Below, piece by piece: positions 1 through 4,918 of a DNA stretch of 8,265 nt (position 1 is its first letter; each line of letters starts with the position of its first letter). The notes beneath the pieces were generated by a model. The model saw only the letters and a program-made list of their open reading frames with translations, did not search any database and was not told the DNA's origin. Position numbers and translations under genes: made by a program. Origin of the DNA: an uncultured Hyphomicrobiales bacterium (lineage in GTDB: Bacteria; Pseudomonadota; Alphaproteobacteria; Rhizobiales; Beijerinckiaceae); the NCBI GenBank assembly GCA_903918155.1, contig CAIXDD010000537.1, forward strand, positions 1 through 8,265, in the 5' to 3' direction.

Positions 1-573
1 ATCGGTTGCGGCCTTGTCGCCGATCTGCGCATCGATGCAGATATTGGAGCCATGCTCCAGCCAAAGCACCGGCGCATCAGGCTTCATGGCCTCGCGCGCG
101 CTGGTGACGCTGGCAAGTTCTTCGTAATCCACGATCACACGCTCGGCGGCGTCTTGCGCCGCTTCTTTCGTGCGCGCGACGACCATGGCGAGCGCTTCGC
201 CGACGAAACGCGCGCGATCGACGGGGAGAAGCGGCTGCGCCGTCGTGAAGATCCGCGAGCCGTCGCTGTTATAGAGTTTGACGTCCGGCCCCTGCTTGAT
301 CGAGGCGCGCGTCGGGATCGGCCGCAAGCCGTCAGCCAGCAGGTCCGCGCCCGTATAGACGGCGAGCACGTCGGAATGCTGCAGCGCTGCGTCGATGCCG
401 ATGACGCGGATCAGCGCATGCGCACGCGTGGAGCGCACGAAACAGGCGTAGACTTCATCATCCATGCGCCAGTCGTCGCTATAGCAGCCTTGGCCCGTGA
501 GAAGCCGATGATCTTCCTTGCGTCGCACGGGGCGCCCGATTCCGTTCGACGGGCGCAGCTCGTCCAATGACAA
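1..573 (-). CDS. Molybdenum hydroxylase large subunit, xanthine/CO dehydrogenase family (N-terminal part, runs off the left edge)
   Basis: The frame is open from a TTG codon at 573-571 to the window edge, giving 191 residues. It begins LSLDELRPSN (the initiator would be read as Met), followed by GIGRPVRRKEDHRLLTGQG at residues 11-29, the hallmark N-terminus of xanthine dehydrogenase / CoxL-type molybdopterin subunits. Further family signatures are CFVRST at 44-49, RFVGEALAMVVA at 122-133 and VDYEELASV at 148-156. Family members are usually about 750-800 residues, so roughly a quarter is visible. The molybdenum-binding and catalytic-glutamate parts lie outside the window. Such subunits hydroxylate carbon atoms of purines, N-heterocycles, aldehydes or CO, working with FAD and 2Fe-2S partners. 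None of those partners is in view, so the substrate cannot be named. The TTG start is supported by GGGAGG six bases upstream; no ATG in this frame lies near that position. It is transcribed divergently from SBP-1. Confidence 0.9.
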   Translation of the reverse strand, partial: MSLDELRPSNGIGRPVRRKEDHRLLTGQGCYSDDWRMDDEVYACFVRSTRAHALIRVIGIDAALQHSDVLAVYTGADLLADGLRPIPTRASIKQGPDVKLYNSDGSRIFTTAQPLLPVDRARFVGEALAMVVARTKEAAQDAAERVIVDYEELASVTSAREAMKPDAPVLWLEHGSNICIDAQIGDKAATD

Positions 574-579
574 TGTTTT

Positions 580-585
580 CCTCCC
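580..585 (-). promoter_or_regulatory. Ribosome binding site for the TTG-started molybdenum hydroxylase
   Basis: Read on the minus strand this is GGGAGG, six bases before TTG at 573-571. It decides the start: the protein directly after this TTG aligns with the usual N-terminus of the family. Confidence 0.75.
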
Positions 586-622
586 AGACAGATCGCGCGT
601 TCGAATTCCGCCGTGGGCGAAA

Positions 623-651
623 TTGACACGCCTTTTGCCGGCCCCTACGCT
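623..651 (+). promoter_or_regulatory. Probable sigma70-type promoter of SBP-1
   Basis: A perfect TTGACA (-35) at 623-628 is followed after 17 bases by TACGCT (-10-like) at 646-651. Transcription would start near 658, giving a leader of about 85 bases that contains the 22-bp repeats. Alphaproteobacterial -10 elements are often loose, so the -35 and the spacing are the main support. The divergent promoter of the molybdenum hydroxylase must overlap this region, but I see no clear hexamers for it. Confidence 0.5.
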
Positions 652-672
652 AATCGCAGAAACGCCCGATAC

Positions 673-727
673 AAAATGAATAAACGCGCTGCGAAAAATG
701 AATAAACGCGTTGCAGAAAATGAATAA
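673..727 (+). repeat. Three direct repeats with an exact 22-bp period in the SBP-1 leader
   Basis: AAAATGAATAAACGCG is followed by CTGC at 673-692 and by TTGC at 695-714. A third, shortened copy AAAATGAATAA sits at 717-727. The period is exactly 22 bp, about two helical turns, so all copies face the same side of the DNA. They lie just downstream of the probable promoter and end three bases before the ribosome site of SBP-1, a suitable place for a repressor or roadblock operator. The second copy contains the palindrome AACGCGTT (705-712). Each copy also carries an ATG (676, 698, 720). The first two open nine-residue frames, MNKRAAKNE and MNKRVAENE, each stopping at the TAA of the next copy, but neither has a ribosome site. 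Operator function is inferred from position and phasing only. Confidence 0.7.
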
Positions 728-730
728 CCC

Positions 731-736
731 GGGAGG
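731..736 (+). promoter_or_regulatory. Ribosome binding site of SBP-1
   Basis: GGGAGG lies seven bases before ATG 744-746. It selects this codon over the in-frame TTG at 711 and ATG at 720, which fall within the repeats and have no such site. Confidence 0.75.
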
Positions 737-743
737 AAATGCG

Positions 744-1820
744 ATGTCGCCGTCAGTTCTCGCGCCATGGCCGCCGCACAGGCCGCACGCCGGCAAGATG
801 CGCCGCCGCATCGCCGCAGCTCTGGCCGCTGCAAGCGTCCCCCTGTGGCAGTCCGGCGCCTGCGCCCAGACGGCGCCTGCGGATTTCTATAAGGATAAAA
901 CCATCGAGCTGTTCATCAGCTCAGGTCCAGGCGGCGGCTATGACGCCTATGCGCGCATTCTCGCGCGCCACATGGGCAAGCATATTCCGGGCAATCCCGG
1001 CATCGTGCCGAAAAACGTGGAGGGTGCGGGCGGATTGCGCCTCGCCAATATTCTCTACAACACCGCGCCGAAAGACGGAACGAGCGTCGGCACCATCTAT
1101 CGCAGCGCCGCTTTCGAGCCTCTCTTCGGCAACAAGGCCGCGCAATTCGACGCGACGCGCTTCACGTGGCTGGGCAGCGCGAGCAGCGAGATCAGCCTCT
1201 GCGTCGCATGGCATACAAGCGGGGTGACGCGCTTTGAAGACATGCAGACCAAGGAGCTGGTCGTCGGCACGACGGGACGCGGCAGCGATTCTTTTCTGTT
1301 TACAAGCATCATCAACGGCGTTCTCGGCAGCAAGATGCGCATGGTCGCAGGCTATCGCAGCGGGAATGACATGAATCTCGCCATGGAGCGCGGCGAAGTG
1401 GGAGGTCGGTGCGGCTGGTCCTGGTCGAGCATCCGGGCGTCGAACCAGAATTGGATCGACGAGAAGAAGGTGCATCTGCTTGTGCAGATCGGCCTCAGCA
1501 AACATCCCGATCTGCCGAACGTTCCCTCCGTCATGGACAAGGCGACGAACGCCGAGGACGAACAGATTCTCAAACTTCTCTTCGCGCGCCAGACGATGGC
1601 CTATCCCTTCCTCGCTCCGCCCGATCTGCCCGCGGAACGCGCCGCCATATTGCGCGCGGCCTTCGCCGCCGCCATGCAGGACAAGGACCTGATCGCGGAT
1701 GCGCATAAGTCAAATCTGGAGGTCCTGCCGGTGTCGGGAGCGGATGTGGAAGCGCTGGTGCGCAATGTCTATGCGGCGCCGCCCGCGCTCGTCGCGCGCG
1801 CGATCGAGCTGGTGAAATAG
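744..1820 (+). CDS. SBP-1: TctC/Bug-family periplasmic substrate-binding protein
   Basis: This 358-residue protein is a soluble receptor of the tripartite tricarboxylate transporter family, expected to bind a small carboxylated compound in the periplasm. A long, basic N-terminus is followed by a hydrophobic segment (about 23-36) and ACA|Q near residue 41, a likely Sec cleavage site. The mature part opens ADFYKDKTIELFISSGPGGGYD; the GPGGGYD loop (61-67) corresponds to the ligand-gripping first loop of Bug proteins. Also present are a GAGGLRLAN segment (94-102) and GYRSGNDMNLAMERGEVGG (203-221), the hinge-side signature shared with the four paralogs here. C153 and C223 are the only cysteines of the mature protein. 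No TctA or TctB gene is adjacent, so the receptor is an orphan in this window. It is the first gene behind the 623-651 promoter and is divergent from the molybdenum hydroxylase. Family membership is firm; the ligand is unknown. Confidence 0.9.
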   Translation: MSPSVLAPWPPHRPHAGKMRRRIAAALAAASVPLWQSGACAQTAPADFYKDKTIELFISSGPGGGYDAYARILARHMGKHIPGNPGIVPKNVEGAGGLRLANILYNTAPKDGTSVGTIYRSAAFEPLFGNKAAQFDATRFTWLGSASSEISLCVAWHTSGVTRFEDMQTKELVVGTTGRGSDSFLFTSIINGVLGSKMRMVAGYRSGNDMNLAMERGEVGGRCGWSWSSIRASNQNWIDEKKVHLLVQIGLSKHPDLPNVPSVMDKATNAEDEQILKLLFARQTMAYPFLAPPDLPAERAAILRAAFAAAMQDKDLIADAHKSNLEVLPVSGADVEALVRNVYAAPPALVARAIELVK

Positions 1821-1830
1821 CCCAGGGCGC

Positions 1831-1847
1831 GGGCCAGCCCATGGCCC
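1831..1847 (+). terminator. Stem-loop after SBP-1, weak terminator candidate
   Basis: GGGCCA (1831-1836) and TGGCCC (1842-1847) form a perfect six-base stem with a five-base loop, ten bases after the SBP-1 stop. There is no T-run behind it, so it may slow or protect the transcript rather than end it. Confidence 0.35.
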
Positions 1848-1907
1848 CAAAACGCCTGCGCCGCCTGCGCTCCTCTCGCGATCTTGCGGAGGTCATTCCC
1901 TCTGAGA

Positions 1908-1951
1908 ATAAGGCTATCTCTTATCGGAATTAGACAGGTGCGAAGGCCTGT
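1908..1951. promoter_or_regulatory. Two adjacent inverted repeats upstream of SBP-2
   Basis: ATAAG (1908-1912) and CTTAT (1920-1924) are mirror arms seven bases apart, a spacing and AT-rich arm like LysR-type or other dimeric regulator sites. Ten bases on, ACAGG (1934-1938) and CCTGT (1947-1951) form another inverted repeat with an eight-base centre. The SBP-1 to SBP-2 gap (1821-2067) has no gene. A TTGGCA at 1985-1990 could be a -35 element, but no good -10 element follows it. A further imperfect hairpin (about 2018-2046, TTGGGCG with CGCCAA) precedes the ribosome site. All regulatory roles are inference. Confidence 0.3.
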
Positions 1952-2067
1952 GACACGCTCATGCGAAGATCTGAGAAGACGTCTTTGGCATCTCAACCTT
2001 CCTCGCCCTTAAGACCATTGGGCGCCTGGTTCGAAATGAACGCCAAAGGCCTAAAGGGGGGACGAAA

Positions 2068-3120
2068 ATGCTGGGTCATGTCAGGCTTGCAGTTTGTTCG
2101 CTTGGCTATCTCTTGATAGCGACCCTGTTTTCCAATGGATTGATCGCGCCGGCCATGGCGCAGTCCCAGCCGGTTGATGTAAGTTTTCTGAATAAAGGAT
2201 TGAAGGTCATCGTAGGCGCCGGCGCTGGCGGAGGAAACGACTTTTACGCGCGCATTCTCGCAAGACGAATGCCTGATTACCTCCCGACGCGCGCTGCGAT
2301 GACGATCGTCAATATGCCCGGCGCGTCGAGTATCGCAGCGACGAATTATATTCATCGAAGAGCGCCTCGCGATGGAACTGAAATGCTCGCCATCGTGCAA
2401 TCTCTTCCTTTCGTTCAGGCTTTCGGCCAAGCGAATATCGATTTTGATCTCGCGAAATTCCAATGGATCGGCAACATGACCGATTCGCCGGTGGTTTATG
2501 TCACATGGCGCACATCTCCTGTCGCGGACGTCGAAACGGCGAAGCGCGTGGAGACAATGTTAGGCTCCACGACCCCGGGGTCGCTCTTCAGCATGATGCC
2601 GCTGGTCATGAATCGCGTTCTGGGAACGCGTTTCAAGGTCATCAATGGCTATTCGTCCGGCAATGCGATCAACCTGGCGATCGAAGCCGGGGAGGTCGCG
2701 GGCGTCGGCGGCACGACATGGGCGAGCCTGGCCGCCAACAAGCCGGCATGGGTCGCTGAAAAGCAGCTCAACATCATTGCGCAAGCCGGCATACGGAAGG
2801 CGCCTGATTTGCCGGATACGCCCCTGCTGGTCGATCTCGCATCCAACGAGGATGAGCGAGCCGTCTTGAATTTCTACTCGGGCGTCGTCGCCTTTGCGCG
2901 CGCCTTTTCATTTGGGCCCGACGTGCAGGCCGATCGCGTGGCTCTGTTCCGGCATGCGTTTGATCGAATGGTCGCTGATCCGCAATTTGTCGCCGAGGCG
3001 GAGAAGATGGGCATGGACATCAATCCGACAAGCGGGGAAACCCTGCAACGGATCATCGCAGAGCTGGTGTATGCGGACCCGATTTTATTGGCGCGCGCCA
3101 AGGAAGCCATCGCCGAGTAA
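2068..3120 (+). CDS. SBP-2: divergent TctC/Bug-family periplasmic substrate-binding protein
   Basis: The product has 350 residues. A basic n-region and a hydrophobic core (about 8-27) end in AMA|QSQ near residue 31, a clear Sec signal peptide. GAGAGGGND (about 50-58) replaces the GGGYD loop of the paralogs, with Asn in place of Tyr. NMPGASSIAATN (82-93) and GYSSGNAINLAIEAGEV (184-200) keep the family pattern. The ATG at 2068 follows a purine-rich AAAGGGGGGA with six bases of spacing after the G-run. Base composition is lower in GC than its neighbours: 2341-2400 has 29 G or C of 60, against 45 of 60 at 7681-7740, both within coding sequence of the same family. That suggests separate acquisition or relaxed codon bias. 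It has its own leader with inverted repeats, so it is probably not strictly co-transcribed with SBP-1. The ligand is unknown; no membrane partners are in view. Confidence 0.88.
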   Translation: MLGHVRLAVCSLGYLLIATLFSNGLIAPAMAQSQPVDVSFLNKGLKVIVGAGAGGGNDFYARILARRMPDYLPTRAAMTIVNMPGASSIAATNYIHRRAPRDGTEMLAIVQSLPFVQAFGQANIDFDLAKFQWIGNMTDSPVVYVTWRTSPVADVETAKRVETMLGSTTPGSLFSMMPLVMNRVLGTRFKVINGYSSGNAINLAIEAGEVAGVGGTTWASLAANKPAWVAEKQLNIIAQAGIRKAPDLPDTPLLVDLASNEDERAVLNFYSGVVAFARAFSFGPDVQADRVALFRHAFDRMVADPQFVAEAEKMGMDINPTSGETLQRIIAELVYADPILLARAKEAIAE

Positions 3121-3265
3121 GCCTGTCATGAGGATCGCGGCTTCTTGACTCTCTGAACGAGCCGAGCGGCGCAGTTTCCTAGGATAGAAGGCCGCCTATG
3201 GTGAAGACAGAGCCGTCATCAGCAAATCGCCGCTTGAACAGGCGATGGCCGCGAGCGGCGCCGAC

Positions 3266-3293
3266 AGGCGAAAAGCAGCCGCCTTTCCCCTTT
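3266..3293 (+). terminator. Weak terminator-like hairpin with T-rich tail
   Basis: AGGCG (3266-3270) pairs with CGCCT (3280-3284) across a nine-base loop, followed by TTCCCCTTTT. The stem is short. It lies about 145 bases after SBP-2 and before the PAS gene. The rest of 3121-3397 holds no reading frame I trust. It includes another short inverted repeat, ATCGCC/GGCGAT at 3226-3246. TTGACT at 3323-3328 may be a -35 element for the PAS gene, without a convincing -10. Confidence 0.3.
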
Positions 3294-3397
3294 TGCCGCA
3301 AGCCTTTTGAAAGTCCGTTTGGTTGACTTTTTCGCCAAGGTCCATGCATCTGAGGCTAGATCTGACGATTTTAATGAAACACCTATGGGGAAACGCT

Positions 3398-3796
3398 ATG
3401 GCGATCGATCATGATAATGTCTTGTCGAGAGCGGGATTGAGCCTTCCGCTTCTCAAGGTTCTTGCTGAAAACAGCTTCGACTCGATCTTGATCACCGACA
3501 ATTCGAAAGAGGGCAAGATCCTCTACGCCAACAAGGCGTTTAAGAAACTGACCGGCCATGATCCAAGCGAAGTGATCGGCATGACGCCCCGCATTTTGCA
3601 GGGAGCGGGGACTGACGCAAAAGTCACCGACAGGCTGAGGAACGCACTCAAGACCGGCGGCAAGTTTGAAGGCAAGGCGATTAACTACAAGAAGGACGGA
3701 ACTCCGTTCATCATGTATTGGCGCGTTCTGCCGATTAAAGTTGGGCGCACCATTGAAGCGTGGATCGCCATCCAGCGCGAAGGCGCTTCGATCTGA
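3398..3796 (+). CDS. Small single-domain PAS protein, LOV-like but lacking the photoactive cysteine
   Basis: The 132-residue product is essentially one PAS domain (about 18-128) with no effector domain, signal peptide or membrane segment, so it should be cytoplasmic. The fold signature is clear: SILITD (29-34), ILYANKAFKKLTGHDPSEVIG (41-61), a helical stretch, then NYKKDGTPF (96-104) and WIAIQREG (122-129). The order and wording match LOV photosensors. The diagnostic LOV sequence G-x-N-C-R-F-L-Q is here G61-M-T-P64-R-I-L-Q68, so the adduct cysteine is proline and the flavin-contacting Asn is Thr. R65, Q68, N96 and the late Q126 are kept; the second Asn (FWN in LOV) is M106. It may bind flavin, heme or another ligand, or act only as a protein-interaction module for a kinase elsewhere. 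The ATG at 3398 is preceded by GGGG (3387-3390) with seven bases of spacing; longer in-frame starts at 3323 and 3374 have no ribosome site and would add an unrelated N-terminus. Confidence 0.85.
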   Translation: MAIDHDNVLSRAGLSLPLLKVLAENSFDSILITDNSKEGKILYANKAFKKLTGHDPSEVIGMTPRILQGAGTDAKVTDRLRNALKTGGKFEGKAINYKKDGTPFIMYWRVLPIKVGRTIEAWIAIQREGASI

Positions 3797-3809
3797 CGCG
3801 ACGCTCAGG

Positions 3810-3836
3810 GCGTGGGCGCCGAAAGCGCGCCCATGC
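3810..3836. terminator. Ten-base-pair hairpin between convergent genes
   Basis: GCGTGGGCGC (3810-3819) pairs with GCGCCCATGC (3827-3836), with one G-T pair and a seven-base loop CGAAAGC. It fills the 58-base gap between the stop of the PAS gene and the stop of SBP-3, so it can serve both transcripts. Neither side has a T-run, so it may be a barrier or RNA-stabilising hairpin rather than a classical intrinsic terminator. Confidence 0.5.
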
Positions 3837-3854
3837 GCCTCATCCGCGCCCCAT

Positions 3855-4892
3855 TCATTGTTCCGCCACGGCCTTGCGGGCCAATTCGATCACGTCCTGC
3901 GGCGTCGTGCTGACCCTGCTGAGAATGGTCTCGATCTGCGCATGGCTGCGCGGATCGATCAGCATGCCAGACTTGCGGGCGTCTTCCTGAAACTCCTTGT
4001 CGGCGAGCATAGCGTCGAAGGCCTTGCGCACAGCCTCCACGCGGCTTGCAGGCGTCTCCGGCGGCATGGCGTAGGGCCGCGCCGTCTCAAGCGGGGCGAG
4101 CCACAGGTCTTGCACCTGCCGCATCTGCGGGCTTGTGGCGAGCTCGGATACCAGCGGAACGTCGGCGAGATCGGCTTGGCGCCGATCACCTGTCTGGAAA
4201 AGGACCGCGATCTTCCTGTCCTTCAGCCATTCAGGATTCTTCGCCGCGATATTGCTCCATGAATAATAGCCGACGCCCTGCACCTCGCCGCGCTCCATGG
4301 CGAGCACCACATCGGCCGTGCCGGGATAGCCGCTGACGATCTTGAACTTCATGCCCGCGGTGAAATTATAAACCTGCGGGATGATCGCGGAATCGCCCGC
4401 ACCGCCGATCACCGCCTCGCGCGCCTGCGCGTCCTGCGCGCTCTTGAAGCCGCTCGTATGCCACATGATCGCGACGCCCGGCTCGGCTGCTGTGCTGAAC
4501 AGCCAATTGAGCTTCATCACGTCATATTGCACGCCCTGCGGATTGAGCCATGGCGCGGTGAGCAGGCCGCGCTGGATCACCGCCATCGCCGTGCCGTCGC
4601 GCCGCGCGGAGGCGTAGAGCCTGTTCACATTCGTCAGCCCCCGCGCGCCAGGCACATTTTGCACGACAAGCGCGGGAGCGCCGGGAATATGCTTGCCCAG
4701 ATGGCGCGCAAGCACGCGCGCATCCAGATCATATCCTCCACCCGGCGTGCCGCCGACGCCGATGGTGATCGTCTTGCCCTTGTAGAACTCGGCGAGTCCG
4801 GATTGGGCGAGAGCGGGAGAGGCTGCGCCGAACGCGCAGGCCGAAAGGACGGCGAGCGCGCGCGCCGCCATGAGGCCAGAGGCTTGATGCAT
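3855..4892 (-). CDS. SBP-3: TctC/Bug-family periplasmic substrate-binding protein, last gene of the operon
   Basis: The 345-residue protein starts MHQASGLMAARALAVLSACA and continues to ALA|QSG near residue 29, a normal Sec signal peptide. Mature landmarks are EFYKGKTITIGVGGTPGGGY (35-54) with D55 completing the GGGYD loop, QNVPGARGLTNVN (78-90), ARRDGTAM (96-103) and SGYPGTADVVLAMERGEV (187-204). It keeps the family length and both ligand-site loops. The frame stays open upstream to 5210, but that would bury the signal peptide and overlap the bicupin. ATG 4892-4890 is preferred, with GGGAGG at 4908-4903 and ten bases of spacing. The gene begins 26 bases after the bicupin stop, so the two are almost certainly co-transcribed. 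The ligand is unknown; a carboxylate is expected from the family. Confidence 0.9.
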   Translation of the reverse strand: MHQASGLMAARALAVLSACAFGAASPALAQSGLAEFYKGKTITIGVGGTPGGGYDLDARVLARHLGKHIPGAPALVVQNVPGARGLTNVNRLYASARRDGTAMAVIQRGLLTAPWLNPQGVQYDVMKLNWLFSTAAEPGVAIMWHTSGFKSAQDAQAREAVIGGAGDSAIIPQVYNFTAGMKFKIVSGYPGTADVVLAMERGEVQGVGYYSWSNIAAKNPEWLKDRKIAVLFQTGDRRQADLADVPLVSELATSPQMRQVQDLWLAPLETARPYAMPPETPASRVEAVRKAFDAMLADKEFQEDARKSGMLIDPRSHAQIETILSRVSTTPQDVIELARKAVAEQ

Positions 4893-4902
4893 GTCGGTCA
4901 GC

Positions 4903-4908
4903 CCTCCC
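4903..4908 (-). promoter_or_regulatory. Ribosome binding site of SBP-3
   Basis: The minus strand reads GGGAGG ten bases before ATG 4892-4890, inside the 26-base gap after the bicupin. It rules out the much longer in-frame extension to 5210. Confidence 0.65.
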
Positions 4909-4918
4909 GTTGCTTCGT

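Noticed and set aside
52..570. 172-codon plus-strand reading frame at the left end
   Set aside because: It lies opposite the molybdenum hydroxylase N-terminus, which has unmistakable family motifs. The plus-strand product shows none.
673..727. CRISPR-like array
   Set aside because: The units are contiguous with a 22-bp period and have no unique spacers; only three copies exist and no cas gene is present.
852..869. Lipobox in SBP-1 (SGAC before AQT)
   Set aside because: The -3 position is Ser rather than Leu, Val or Ile, and the ACA|Q site fits ordinary signal peptidase cleavage as in the paralogs.
921..1706. 261-codon minus-strand reading frame opposite SBP-1
   Set aside because: It is antisense to a clear family protein, has arginine/alanine-rich low-quality sequence with no known motif, and has no ribosome site. 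High GC produces such shadows.
2033..2044. Possible fourth copy of the SBP-1 repeat (GAAATGAACGCC) before SBP-2
   Set aside because: It lacks the TAAA centre, and the match is too short to separate from chance.
1993..2463. 156-codon minus-strand frame across the SBP-2 leader and N-terminus
   Set aside because: It overlaps the signal peptide and first loop of SBP-2 in antisense, has no recognisable domain, and has no ribosome site.
3398..3796. Calling the PAS protein a blue-light LOV photoreceptor
   Set aside because: The adduct cysteine is Pro64 and two flavin-contact Asn positions are changed, so light sensing by the usual chemistry is not possible.
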